Notes: a model not told the origin generated them from the letters alone. A stretch of 64,000 bases of DNA from Macropodus opercularis (GCA_030770545.1 JAUCMP010000026.1:3514501-3578500); one strand, 5' to 3'; shown: positions 45,781 through 59,800, counted from the first letter of the stretch. Numbers and translations: made by a program.

Positions 45781-48700
45781 ATGCCATCCCCGATGGAGGG
45801 ATCATCCAGAGAAGGTGACCTGTTTACTGTGAAACACGAGCTGAAAAATGGTAAGTTGGCTGCGAGCTGCTGAAAGTCAGTGCACTGCGTCTCCTTTGGC
45901 TTGTATTAATCTGAGACACTTGTCAGGACGAGAAACGTTAGCTGGCTAGCATGGGCAGAGCCAACTGTCACTGTCAAGGGGCGTTTGGAGTGAGGCTAAC
46001 ATTAACGTTACTCAAGTCTAAAAATGGCAGAGCGGGCCAACGTTAGCCGAATGGATTTTTACTTCATTAACGTTACTGTTCGGCTATACAAACTTACGTT
46101 ATCTAACCATTTACCATCGATTGCTAACTGCCACTTAAGCGTAGTCAACCCATGTAATAACATTAGCCTAAGCTGGTTGTTAACGTGTAACTAGGTTAAA
46201 GCAGACCATCATTGGAGTTGTATGCAGTTGTGAACGTCGTAATGTTGAAGCACCGTTACAAAATCAGCTGGTTTTCCTGTTATTGTCTGGGTTTTGTGGC
46301 TGTGACAGCTAACTTCTGCTTAGCCAACGAAGAGACACAGCTGCAGTGCTGTCAAGTCACAGGAATCAACATTAGCTTCATTCAGTACAGTATATGTGGG
46401 CAGGCAGGTACATACATAAACAGATATACCAGATCAAATGTGACTTCAAGAGGGATCAGCGGGAAAGAATCTTCCCTCACCTACAATAGCGTTTAGTGAT
46501 GATCGTTTTATCGCATGCAGTGGTAAATGAAGTTGGCCGCTACCTTCGCTCTAACTGGTTTATAATGACACCCTGCCGCTGTTCAGGTTACAACATGACA
46601 ATGCTGCACCCCATTTTACTGCCCTGCCCCAAATATGCAGTCTGTCTAGTTGTCCCTGGATTGGATGTTAAATGATACGTCAGCCACTGTATTAAGTTAA
46701 ATATTGTTGCAAGAGAGTTGTAGGGAAAGTCCTATAATCAAATGATATCCTTACTTATCTAGTGCAGAGAATCTTTTTTATTTACTTATCCTGCCATGTT
46801 ATTTGACTATATGATTATATAAGTAATCCTTTATGACGTTCTGTGCTAATCCTCCTGCTGGACATTAAGGTTTTATGCAAAGTTAAAAAAAAATCAAATA
46901 AAACGTGTATTTTAAGGAAAGCAGGAAGGACCAATAATGCTTTATCGTATAGTAAGAAGGTTTCTCTTGCTAACAGTAGGGCATCATCTGGCTGGACACC
47001 TCTGGCAATCTATTAATAAGCACTGAAATCAAACTTGGCCTTGGCAGGGTGAGCTTGACAAGGGTGTTACGCAACCTGAAACTCTGACCTGAAATTTGAG
47101 GGATAGCTGTTTTGAAATGATATGGTATGCACTTGACTAGCTTATTAGTCACATTTGTGTTTCTCGCGTGTTACAGGAAAAGATTAAATCAGCCGCTTTA
47201 ATTGCCCGGTTGTCTATTTTCAGCCTAGAAGTGTGAGACAGAAGGGATGTGTTCAGTACAATGGACATGCATGTCTGAGACAATGTTATGCTCACACAAG
47301 CAAACACCGAACCTCTTTGCTGAATTCACTGAAGATATCTGATGAAAGATAACGACTATTTGCTGCTTTATGTTACGTGTTTTCTTGCAGTTGCATGAAA
47401 GATCGTTTTTTACTGCTGCATATTTGAAAGGAACTCTACTGACTTGTGTTTGTGCCTGCAGCATTTGCACATTTTTACAATTAAATTAAGTCAAATTTTA
47501 AATTGCCCAGTGCTGCTGTCAGACATGGATTTTCATTAATCACCCAGACTGCTTTGAATTGCTGCGCCCACTTCTCCAGTGTTGTTAGAGTGGCGTGGCA
47601 GTTTCATTGCATCAATAAACAAGCTAACATTATTTATTTAGTACACATGTATATTAAATGTATAGCTGTGGTGGCAATTTAAGTTCTTGATCATGGTTTT
47701 CTAAATTGTCCTCAGCTTTTAAACAACTAATGAATTTGAAAGGTAACCTCAACTGCATTATTCTCAGAGGCTGATCATTACTGAAATGTCAGCTTGTTAG
47801 TCACCACAGAGTAAAATTTTTTATCAGTTAAGAGGCAGGGCTGGCTGTACTGCTGAGAAGGGCATAGATTGAGAAGGTGGCGGTAAAAACCAGACATTTG
47901 ACTTTATTAATTAGTAGAATCGTAATTATCTACTGAGTTGTGTAATGTGGGAGTAGTCATGATAGGTTCAAAGAGCACAGTAAGCATCACAAACAGCATC
48001 AGTCCAGTGAATTTAGTGTTAACATTTTGTCATGTCCTAGATAAACGTCAGGCTCTCAGTCTGTAGTAAAATACCCACCATAGATAGGAACTTCCGGGTT
48101 TGGGTACATTTAATAGCTTTTTGTAGAGATGTAAAAATAAACTTTCCTGGAAAGTGTTTTAGAGGAAATGAGCTGTTTATCTAATCTCTCTGTTTGGTAT
48201 TTTGATGTCGTTCCTTTTTAATAGTGCCTGGTTTAAATACTATTGATGCCACGTTAATCATGGTGTATGGAACAAGTAATGTCATATTTATTTTCATTTA
48301 TTCTCTGATTTCAGCTAACCTGACAGGTCACGTAGAGAGAGTGGGCATTGAAAACTTTGAGCTATTAAAAGTACTGGGCACAGGAGGTGAGTCAAACTGT
48401 TAACCGTCGCCTCAGTATATGTTGAACAGAACATAACAGTCTTACAGGATGTTTAGAATGATTTACTTGCCACGCTAGTCATTTCTGTTTGCAGCTTTGC
48501 TTGGCAATGAACTTTGCCCTCTGTCTTTGTTTATTTTAATCTCCAGCGTATGGCAAGGTGTTCCTGGTGAGGAAAGTGAGTGGTCATGATGCAGGGAAAC
48601 TGTATGCCATGAAGGTTTTGAAGAAAGCGACTATTGTACAAAAGGCAAAGACTGCGGAACACACGCGGACGGAGCGGCAAGTGCTGGAGCACATCCGCCA

Positions 48701-51700
48701 GTCTCCATTCCTCGTCACACTTCATTATGCCTTCCAGACAGACACCAAGCTACACCTTATTCTGGGTTAGGACATTTTATTGAGCAAAGAAATAGATTTA
48801 AGCGACTTATTGAATGTATTTGAAAGATCTACTTTCTGAACAATGAGTTTAATAATCAGTTTATTAAATCTTTCATTCCAGATTATGTAAATGGTGGGGA
48901 GCTGTTCACACATTTAGTGCAAAGGGTGCGGTTTAAGGAGCAAGAAGTGGCGCTGTACAGTGGGGAGATTGTGTTGGCATTGGAGCATCTACACAAGGTA
49001 ATCCACAGATTCAGTACCAGCAAGCTTCAAAAACGGTTCTTGTTTGCATTTTAAATTTCTCTTGTTATAACCTTTATTTATTGATTCTTTTCAGCTTGGG
49101 ATTGTCTATCGGGACCTGAAACTTGAGAATATTTTACTGGATTCAAATGGTCATATAGTTCTCACAGACTTTGGTCTTAGTAAAGAATTTGATCAGGTAC
49201 AGTATGAATAAGTTAAAACCTCTTTGTCTTAAAAAATTTATGTAATCTTCATGTTGTGAACTAAATGATTTTTATTATTTTTAAACAGTATTAAATGTTT
49301 TCTTGTTTATGACGACTTGAGGCATTTTACAAGATAAAGAAATCTTACAGAGAGCTTCTCTACGATGTGCCAACTTTGGCCTTTAAAGTGGGTCTGTTTT
49401 TTTTTAAACAGATGGAAAGAGCTTTTTCTGTCTGTGGCACCATTGAATATATGGCTCCAGAAATAGTGGAAGGAGGCGAGTCTGGGCATGACAAGGTACT
49501 TTGTAGTTTTTAGTTGTTTTTACACTGTTGTGTGTTCAGTCAAATGAAGCAGCTCAGACACCCTCCTTGGACTCATAAATGTGTGTTCTCGCCAGTGATA
49601 TTTTTCTTTGAGTCAAAATCATGGGTCGATGCCTTTATGCCTTCCAGGCGGTGGACTGGTGGAGCCTTGGAGTGTTGATGTACGAGCTTTTGACAGGTGG
49701 CTCACCCTTCACCGTTGATGGCGATGAGAACTCACACACAGACATTGCCAAGTATGGATTCTCCGTGTTCATCAGCCACAGTAACCAGGCCTCAGCTGTA
49801 GTTACTCTACAAGACTTAAATCTGTCTGTTTCAAACGTTGCAGGAGAATTTTGAAGAAGGATCCTCCTTTCCCCAAAGATATGGGATCACTGGCCAGAGA
49901 CGTTATACAGCGACTGCTCATCAAAGATCCGAAGAAGAGATTAGGCTCAGGCCTGAACGGAGCAGAGAATGTAAAGAAACACCCTTTTTACCAGGTGGGC
50001 CTCGTTGTCTAGAGTAGGTTAGAAAAAGTATTTGTATGAACGTTGTTAGAAAGAAAGAAACGGTCTTTGTCCTTTTTTTAAAATCACTTTAGAAAATGAA
50101 CTGGGACGACTTGGCAGCTAAGCAGGTGCCTGCTCCGTTCAAGCCTGTGATTCGGGATGAGCTTGATGTCAGCAACTTTGCAGATGAGTTCACAGAGATG
50201 GACCCGACCTACTCCCCTGCAGCACTGCCTCAGAACTGTGATCGCATCTTCCAGGTGGGAGGGCGAAGTTAGACAACGGGACTGTTTTCTGTTGTGACTC
50301 TTGCCTTTGTCGGTTAGGGACAGGAACATTGCTTCATGCTCCTTGCAGGTCATTGCACAGGAGAAGATTTAGATTTGCATCCACTTTCTGCTGTTGTTTT
50401 TCTGGGTTGTGGTTGCAGGCAGTGTGAAATGTTGACATGGCTGAAAAATCGCATTATACATTATCCACTTTTGTCTGTGACTATATTTGACATACTCCAC
50501 AGCAATTAAAGTAATCAAGTGAAGTTTTGAATGTCCTCAAAAGGTTGCTGTAAGTCAACATGAGTCTGTCTGTATGCATTGGTATTCAAATTGACTAAAG
50601 GGTCTTTTATTGAAGTAATTGCTGCCATATGCAGCTCTCATTGAAGTAACAGATGTGAATGACTATTTTTGATGTAGCTTTGAACCATAATATGGCCCAC
50701 AACTTCGTGCCAGCTGATGACTGTCTGATGTATTGCATGAAATTTCAACTCTGATTGCCTTCTGGATCCTTGAGCTCAGTAGATCAATAGATCCATTAAC
50801 GGGCTTCTCTCATGGAATAAAAGGTTACACTTTGAGAGCATCACCACGTCTGTCTCGGTTACGCCTTCAGTCTTTGATTGCCAACTTCATCTTGGCTTTT
50901 TTCGCTCTCAGCTGCCATTCACATGCCAGTCTGAAATTTTGTGGTCTTTATAATTTGCAAGCCTAGCAATCTCTGAGATAACGACAGCAATCCCAATTTT
51001 AAACCGTGCACTTGCTCCCCCGCGGTGCCTCACAAAACAAAATTAAAATTGCATTAAGAGCGCCAAGATGTAATTTCACAGCAGAGCAATCAAATATTCA
51101 AGCCCAGCAATTTAGGGCATCTCATTCATTCAGCATCCATCCTTCCGTCCATCCATGGCTGTCACTACATACCACACAGCTGTGTGTGTTGGTGATAAAG
51201 GGAAAGAAAGATTAATGCCAACTCCAAGCTCTGGGCTCGCCACAGCTGGAATTAAACAAGCAGCACTACATAATGGCAGGTCTAACAATAGGAACAGCTG
51301 GACAGCCACAGTCAAAAATGAGCTCAACTGGGCTCATTGTGGAGCTGAGAGAGGTTTGACACGACAAGAAATGCAGAACAAACTGTTTCAGTATTACAGT
51401 AAACATGGAACTAATTAGATCACTGAAGTTTAATCGGGCTGGTTTTAATGCTCCTCTGTCCAAATTGTATGGTCTTCATTTTCTGTCTCATTAAAATGTA
51501 AACATGAAGACTTTCTGTTTATAGGGCTACTCTTTCATGGCCCCCTCCATCCTGTTCAAGAGGAATGTGGTGATGGACGACCCTGTCCAGCTGTGTGGGG
51601 GCTCGGAGAGGCCGGGCTCTGCTGCGGTGGCCCGCAGCGCCATGATGAAGGTAAGATAAATGGACTCTCCTTCTACAAACACACTTAAGCTAATGGCTGC

Positions 51701-54700
51701 TGTTACAGACTGATGCATATTCTTTCCTTCTTTTACATTCCACAAACTTTACTGTACTTGTTTTACTGCACTTCAAATTCCAGAGATGAGAGTCTACTTA
51801 ATGAGTTTACTTAATGATGTTTGCTCACCCTATGTAAACTGTATCTGTACGGATGTGCGCTAGTACACTAGTGCTTGTCTGGTACAGAAACAAATTATAG
51901 CAAGGTTTAAAGAAACATGGTAATTGTTTTCCACTTCTGGTAGCTGAGAAGCCCTTCATAGCATTATGCAAAAATTCTCACATTGGATTAAATTCTACAT
52001 GGCAAGCTTCAAGTGCACTGTTCCTCTGCAGGACTCTCCGTTCTATCTGAGTTACGAGATGGACTTGAAGGACAGCGCTCTGGGTGAAGGCAGCTTCTCC
52101 ATCTGCAGGCGGTGCACACACAAGAAGACGGGACAAAAATATGCAGTCAAGATTATCAGCAAGAGGTAAAACTTCAGAGCCTGCTGTGAACTGTTATCTT
52201 CACAGTTTTACTAGGTTCAACCCCCCACTGATGGCTCACCATTATCATCTGCCTTTACACAACATGAAATTAAAATATGTTTGTAAAACCATGTTTGATA
52301 ATCGGAACAGATCCAAGTAATGAAAAGTCAGGTTGCAGATTCATTTAAATTTTTAACAGACAGTTACCTTGTCATTTCCTTGTGTTTGCTGTAGGATGGA
52401 GGCGCAGACTCAGAGGGAAATAGCTGCTCTGAAACTCTGCGATGGCCACCCTAATATTGTCAAATTACATGAAATCTACCATGACCAGGTAAGGTCCATA
52501 GCAGAGCTGATGTTCACCACAATAAATTCTGTTTTGCATGGCTCTCGGTAGAACCTGTGGCGATTGCAGCCTTATTAAGTCCTAGAACTGGAACAAGACA
52601 GATTAATGGGGATACTGGAAGCCCTCGAGGTCTAGCTCTGTCTTTTCACATATTGTCCCATAAACATCTCACCACGTGCTCGATATTTCACACAAAACAT
52701 ATTTTTAAACTCCAGCTGTACAAACACCCATTTTTACTACTAAATACAAACAACCTAGATTCACTAGTGCAGCTAATTGGGCTTCACTCTCAAACTATGT
52801 GTGCATATGTTTCAAACGTAGTCTGTCTCAGTTGTTTTTGGGAGGGTGTGTCCATGTGTCTGACTGTGCACAGGTTCATTAGCCCCGGTGCTTCAAGCCC
52901 AGGAGCACCACTTTAGTCCTGATGAGCTCAGAGGGGTTATTACTGTAGCTCAGAGGTCTGTGACCCAGATCAAAGCAGCGCAGCCTCGCTTCGCCTCGAC
53001 CGAGTCCTGCCTTTGTTTCCCAGACACAGCACTAATGAGGAACTCTACCCTGCTCCCAGACACATTATTCCCATCCCACTTTGTTTGCCCCCTTTTTCTA
53101 TTACTGAATACTCTTTTGGTTTGATCTTCTTAGGATCAAGGATGGCCCGTTTTTACTGTATTTATTATACAACAGAAAAATGCTTCTCCTATGTCCACAA
53201 CAATAACATTCAGCCATTTTCAGCATGCAGTTCAAAATACAAACTACATGTTCAGTGGTACGTTATTCAGCGATTTCTCAATATCTGATTGTTGGTAAGC
53301 CTGTAGGAAGGTTAGGACCTAATGTACTACTGTTTGAGTGTGTGTCATAGAACTATAGATGGGATTGGTGTAACAATGCTTAGTGCAGAATGTAATATTC
53401 ATTTATTGTGTGTTTGCTCTAGCTCCACACGTTTCTGGTACTGGAGCTACTTGGTGGAGGGGAGCTGCTGGAGAGGATCCGTAGGAAGCAACATTTCAGT
53501 GAAACAGAGGCCAGCCGCATCATGCGCAAACTGGTGTCTGCTGTCAGCCACATGCATGATGTAGGAGTGGTGCACAGGGACCTTAAACCAGAGGTATTGT
53601 GTGTGTGTGTGTGTACGGAGCAGTAGTGCTGCTGTAGAAATTCTTTTTTATGTGAGCTGTGATGAACACACTGGGTCACGTTTGAAAGAGAATTGCTGTT
53701 TTTTTTAAATTGTATGTTCATGACTCTACAGTCTGTCTCTACAAAACAAGGCTAAAATTGTTTGACCTTAACATGGGTCAAAAGTAAGTGGTCAGACATG
53801 TCTTGATGTCCAATTTAGTCAGCTCTTGAGTTGAGCAGTTTTGCAGAGCAGAAAGAAATGACTGACTGTGCCTCAAATTGCTTTGTAGAACCTGCTCTTC
53901 ACAGACGAGAGGGAGAACTCCGAGATAAAAATCATAGACTTTGGTTTTGCTCGCCTCAAACCACCAGACAATCAGCTCCTGAAGACTCCCTGCTTCACGC
54001 TGCAGTATGCTGCGCCAGAGATTCTCAAATACGATGGTTATGATGAGTCCTGTGACCTGTGGAGTCTGGGAGTCATCCTGGTGAGTGGGTGTGGGATGAT
54101 GTCCAGCTTTAAACTAATTATCTCTTGCTAACCAGATGCTAAATAATTCATTGTCCATTTAATCTCAGCATCAATCATCAGATGTTTTATTTTACAGCAT
54201 TTTGAATAAAACACGAAGGGACTAAAACTATTTGATTGTCTATTAGACTTGTTTTGTTTGCCAGGTGTTTTTTTAAAGAAACATGTTGTGTCAATCTGTT
54301 TATTAAACCCAGTAAACAAGGTTTTTACTGCACTTTTGTTAACATTTGATGTGATAAGGGTAAATGTTGTATGACTCTAAGAGTTATGCTCCACATCAAA
54401 ATACAACCTTCAGCTTAATGACACCGATGCCTCTCACAGGCTCTAATAGGACTAAATAACAGATAAAAGATAGATTGATTAGCCCTATTCAGGAACATCC
54501 TTAATGTGACTGCACAGCTTTTACATGTATGAACATACTTGCACCACAATGCTCCTAGAAAGTGACCCGATTATTGAAAGTCGTAATTTATGGAAATATT
54601 TTTAAAATTCAAAGCTCTGAGGACCACTTTAGTGGTATTATACTAAAACCTTTTAGCCAAAGCTTTTCTACAACTAATTTATGTTTAATCATGAACTCCA

Positions 54701-56820
54701 TACACTGTTGATTTGCTGATGAGATCCAGTTTATGGATTAAACATTTTCTGTACAGGCTGTTCTGATTAAGCAATCAGCTGTTGCTTTAACAGATTTTGC
54801 CTGTGGTTCAGACCTTTAGTGGGCCCATGTGTTGTTGCGTATACAAGCTCACATGTATGTATGCATGATATTCATCTCCCTCTTTTGTTCTGCTCTACAA
54901 CCTTCAGCATCCTGTGATGAGCTGACACAGTTAAACGCTTAACGTGGAATGAAGTGGAGCCAGCCCAGCTCTCAAAGCTGGTTATGGCTGAATATGAAAT
55001 GCTGTTTCCCGGTAGCGTAAATGTCATCCTAATTTAAAGTTTTTCTGCACAGAGGATGAACATTAAAAGGAGAGGTAGAGGGAAAAAGCACACAGGGCTA
55101 AGGGAGCTAAGAGAAAGGCAGCCAGTCATCCATGCAGAGTCTGGGCTCTATGTGCAAGTGCTGCTTCACACCATCGCCCCCTGGGGGATACGGGAGTAGT
55201 GTGCCTCATGGAGTGTTGACGAAATGTCTACTGACAAGTTATGTGCACAATACCCTGGAGGTAAAATGAGCTGAAACAGAGAGGGAGGGAGAGAGGCAAA
55301 GATCAGGGCAGGACAGATCTTCCACTGCCAAAAGGACTGTTCCAAACTACCGTCATTCTAATGAGAAATCTGGGGGCAGATGTAACCAGGCCAAGGTGAG
55401 AGTGTCCCATTTACCCAGTTGAGCACAGGCTGCTCTGCTGCTTAGTGCTGGTTCGGGCTTGTTCAACAACATGCATCATAACAATGGACAGTCGTGATCT
55501 GTCAAGTGTTCTTTAAAGCGTGTTGTTATTTTAAGAGTGGAGGCGTTTAAACATGAATACCTTCTTATTTTCCCAGTCCATCACAGACAACATGATATTA
55601 ACAAAAGCAAGTGTGAAGTACTTTCTGCGCTGCAAAGGCTGCAGTGTGTGACGATGTTTAAGCCTGGAAAGTGTGAGTTGATTTAGTTGGAGATCGCATG
55701 CTTTTGCTTTGTTTGCAGTACACCATGCTGTCTGGCCAGGTGCCTTTTCAGTGCCAAGGGAAGAGCCTCACCCACACCACTGCTGAGGAAATTATGAAGA
55801 AAATCAAGCAGGGAGATTTCTCTTTTGAAGGAGAGGCCTGGAGGAACGTGTCCCAGCAAGCTAAGGATCTGATTCAAGGTGAGTATGGAACGGACGGCTC
55901 TTTGTTGAAACCAGTGGGTTAAACGTCTTCATGTTATAACAATCATTTACCGCAAGAGTATTATTTATACTAAATGTCACAGTTAAGATTAATTAAGAGT
56001 AATGAAAGTCTCGTGTGCCTTTAACCCACAAAATAGCTACCTGCAGTGGAAATCCTTTCTGTGACTCATTTGCTGCTCGCCTTTTCACTCACGTATTAAG
56101 AACACTAAAGGTAATTATCTGTGCCTCCTTCCTGCAGAGTTGCTGACAGTGGACCCAAACAAGAGGATTAAGATGTGTGGCCTACGTTACAATGCCTGGC
56201 TCCAGGACGACAGCCAGCTGTCCTCCAACCCACTCATGACCCCGGACATTCTGGGCTCGTCCACTGCTTCCGTGCACACTTGCGTCAAAGCTACCTTTAA
56301 TGTAAGATGTAGATGTAGGTCAGGTTTTCTCAGCCTTCGGGCTTGGTACTGTTACCATTAAGACTGCCGGTCTGCGGCTGCTCATGACCAGCACCACCAA
56401 ACAGATTAAGAATATTTTTTATGCGCTATAGCTGTCTGTTGCTCATCAAAAGCAGTTAATCAGAGCAAGTCTTGAAAAAATAAATAATCGTCAGTCTCCT
56501 TTCTTTTATTCCAGGCGTTTAACAAATGCAAGCGGGAAGGTTTCCGCCTTCAGACAGTGGACAAAGCTCCACTAGCGAAGAGGAGGAAGATGAAAAAGAC
56601 AAGTACCAGCACAGAGACCCGCAGCAGTTCTAGTGAGAGCACCCATTCCTCGTCCTCCTCCTCCCAGTCCCAGGAGAAGACGTTTGCAGAGGTTGACGCC
56701 AACCCGCAGGCTTCTAACAGCACTCCTCTCACCACCCCAGTCAACACGCCCGTGACCCTGGGAACAGACTCAGAGCACCAACCAGCGCCTCCAGCCTTTG
56801 ACTTCTCAGAAGGACCATGA
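45781..56820 (+). CDS. rps6ka5: Ribosomal protein S6 kinase alpha-5, MSK1 (17 coding exons)
   Basis: Nuclear kinase activated by ERK/p38 that phosphorylates CREB and histone H3. Exons: 45781-45850, 48315-48386, 48547-48765, 48882-48997, 49095-49196, 49412-49495, 49648-49751, 49844-49994, 50093-50254, 51525-51650, 52032-52165, 52395-52488, 53423-53593, 53889-54080, 55719-55878, 56138-56301, 56515-56820. The product is 808 aa. The N-terminal AGC kinase has GTGAYG, K70, YRDLK (D166), DFG from 184 and S199 in the loop. Linker sites are S347 (YSPAALP) and S363 (GYSFMAPS). The C-terminal CaMK-type kinase has GEGSFS, K442, HRDLKPE (D531), DFG from 552 and T572 (TPCFTL). The tail carries the basic NLS KRRKMKK and a Ser-rich stretch. 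GTGAYGKVFLVRK and the STSTETRSSSSE tail indicate MSK1, not MSK2 (rps6ka4). Confidence 0.96.
45851..48314 (+). other. rps6ka5: rps6ka5 intron 1
   Basis: 2.46-kb intron. Its first 350 bases are crowded with TAACGTTA- and GCTAGC-like words (see findings). The remainder is AT-rich with no recognised gene or element. Confidence 0.6.
50255..51524 (+). other. rps6ka5: rps6ka5 intron 9
   Basis: 1.27-kb intron without recognisable exons, RNA genes or repeats; the open frames in it are unsupported. Confidence 0.55.
53597..53614. repeat. Short (GT)n tract next to an rps6ka5 donor
   Basis: Eight GT units begin within a few bases of the GTATTG donor of the exon ending LKPE at 53593, so length variation could affect splicing at this weak site. 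Confidence 0.85.
54081..55718 (+). other. rps6ka5: rps6ka5 intron 14
   Basis: 1.64-kb intron separating the exon ending LWSLGVIL from the exon starting YTMLSGQVPF. A purine-rich stretch at about 55060-55310 is the only compositional feature noticed. Confidence 0.55.
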
Positions 56821-59800
56821 GACGGCAAGAAGAAAAAGGAAGATTTGGAAAGTTTCTTGAGTCGCAAGTAATCGGACCGGTGTAGAGACGGCTGTCTTCT
56901 CTTTCTCCCTGTCCCCTGGCAGCTCTCTGCCTCTGGCTCAATTGCATGGACATCTGTGCGTCTCCAAATCCAAGCATGCAGCAAGAGCAGCAACCGTCAG
57001 CTTAATATCAACCAGTCAACCATCACTAGCAATAGCATATCCCTTCTTCTCTCACATTCATGCTCAGACTATCAATCAGGGACTGGACCGTGAAGAAGTT
57101 GAAAAGGGCTGCCCAACAGGTCCAAACAGACGATGGAGAAACCCCTACAGTCTCGTGATAGAAGTCACATCTCTGTCCCGTTACCTGTCTTTGTGTATGC
57201 CACCAGAGGTTCTAAAGGGAAGGTCGTAGTGTTTACACTATGGAGGCTTTGTATTTTTCGTGCAACGTGCTATGGGTCCACTTCTCTTTTTTGGGAGGTC
57301 TCTGCTAGATGAAGCAGGGTATTTATATGTGAATTTTGCAGACTGAGATTTATTTATGATAAACTATATTGTTAACTTATTTATGGTTCAGACTGATCTG
57401 AAAAGAAAAAAAAATGTTACAGCAAGTCTTTTCCAAAAGAATTTGTGTATGTGTATGTTTTCTCAGAGGGGGTCATGTTGTCAGGAGGTTGTTAATTCTT
57501 CTATGTAATTATCATAGACATTAACACTTTTGCTCAGCTTTTGGCAGTTATGTAGACGTTGTATTATAGGCAAGAAGAGATTATCACCACTGGCTAATGG
57601 TTGTGAACCAGTGCATTGAATTTATGTAAGAGATTTTTGAAGTTATTTATGGAGGCTGGTGAGTTTTGAAAGCTAAACTGCGGCTGTATGCAGTGGCTAA
57701 AAAGTAGATTTCCTAGTGTATCAGGATTTAAAAAGCAAAAGTGTAAACAGAATTTTGTAGAAACATCCAGATGTCATTTGTTCAGCCAAATCTGTGGTTT
57801 TATTGTTGAATGGGGAATATAAGAGGATGTGACCCTGCAAGACGAGCTATTTTTACATGTAATGTCCCTCTGAAGTGGGAGTATGACTACTTAAAGACTC
57901 AGCACTGCTGTTTTCCACATGGTCTGATCCTCAGTTGAGTATTTAGTCCAGCAGTGGATTTGCCTTGTGTGTTATCAGACTTAAATGTGTCAGTATCACT
58001 GCGAGCAATTGGATTGAGCAGAATCTCCCAAATGGAAAATTCTGATCAGCTTAGTGTGAGGTGAAAGGGCTGAGTTTTCTGAGATCCAAGAGATCCAAGA
58101 TGCGTCTAGTACTGTAGCTTCAGATAGATGATAAAATGAGTTGAAATAAAAGAAAGGTTTATGTGCCAAAAATGTAATTAAATCAGGAGACGGTCAGGTT
58201 CGAGAGTGAGTGATACATGAGGACATTTAAGGAATTTACATGAAGAGTTTCTGAGGACAGACCTCAAACACTTCACTGTTACCACTGCCCCTCGCTCTGT
58301 TTACCAAGTGTACTGCATGACCGAAGTGGTGATCTTTGCACTGTGTGACAGGTCTCACTTTGAGGCAGACATTTGGTTCATATTAAGTCCCCGGTGCATG
58401 ATGTGAACTGAAATGTTTTTATGGGCTTTTTGGGAGATTCTTACTTGATTTAATGTGAGGTTTGTTTACTTGCACATTTGTATATGCCCGATTTAATTCG
58501 GGACCTTGAAGTTTTATTGTTTGAAGTGTGATCAAACACAAAGAGTCCCCTTTTACGATAGACTGAATATTGCAATGTCTCAATGTTTCCGGCCTGGTGT
58601 CAGCGAGGTAGTTAGATAAGTGAAATACAGTGTTTTATTTATGTTTTTGTGGCAAGTTTGTGTAAGTTTGTTCCCATGGTAATGGTTCAAATACTGTACT
58701 CTGTTGATAGTTAAAGGGGCATTTAGGGGTATGTAATGAGTATGTGAATCTGCCTAGAAACAGTTTCTCCTGCTCAGGCAGGATACAGATGCGTAGTTGG
58801 GCTATTGTGTGCATTTAAACACACTCCTTCATCTTCTTCCATTTTAATGCACTCTGAATCTGAACCAAAGCATTAACTTCAAGGTAGCTGCTCTAAGCTG
58901 CATGAGATATTTCCTTTCATGCAAATATGCAAGAAAATTCTTCATGAGTCACAGTTTCTGTTCTATTTGTTTTGTCCAGCTGGTGAAATGTGTTTTTTCT
59001 AGCTCACATAATTCTATAACTGTGTGTTTCTGCAGTGATTGATCCCATCTAGCACATTATCATGCTTAAACTATGCATTTCTTGTGTTGCTTTAGCCATT
59101 TCAACTCATGAGTCCAAACATAGTACTTAAAAGGGTGTAACACGAGCACATACCCTGTACTTTTACTCTCATCTGCCACAATAGAAACAGCAAAGTCAAA
59201 TCCATTGGGCACATGAAAGGCTGGGATCCTTGGAACTAAACACTACAAAGCTCTTGTCTAACTTAGTTCGCATGAGTTCCCTGTCGCTGCCTCATTAAGC
59301 CTCTTTTCTTTTGTTTGGGTGTATTAATAGCTCAAGTGGAGGAAGAGGAAGAGTGTCCTATATTGAGCTCCCCTCTGGGAGCCAGGCTCTATTAGCTGAT
59401 GTGCTGCAGTGCCGTTTGTTCCAAAGAAAATACCGTGCTGCACTCATTGCCTCTGTGGGACTCAGCTCACGTTCTTTGTAGGAAAAAAGCAGTGTGTCAC
59501 ATGAAGGGGTTGGTTAATACCAACATTTCTTGGGGCTGGTTTTAAACTAGGCTTCCCTCTCGTTTGAAGAACAACGGTTCCATCTGTCACTATGAGGACA
59601 GGGAGGAAGGCCAGTTTTGATGTCTTTCGTACGTGTGTGTCTTGTTTTCCAGGAATCTAAATGACAGATCTGCCTACAGTGCTTCCTCTTCTTGAAGGTT
59701 TTAAGCTCTCCTGATGACTTAATCCTTTTTACCTTTTGCTATTAATTACAGAGCCGGTAGCTGAGACTGTTTTGTGTGTTGTCAGTGTGTGTTGGACTTC

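Noticed and set aside
45781..56820. Assignment as rps6ka4 (MSK2)
   Set aside because: Key blocks such as KATIVQKAKT, DPTYSPAALPQ and KRRKMKKTSTSTETRSSS match MSK1.
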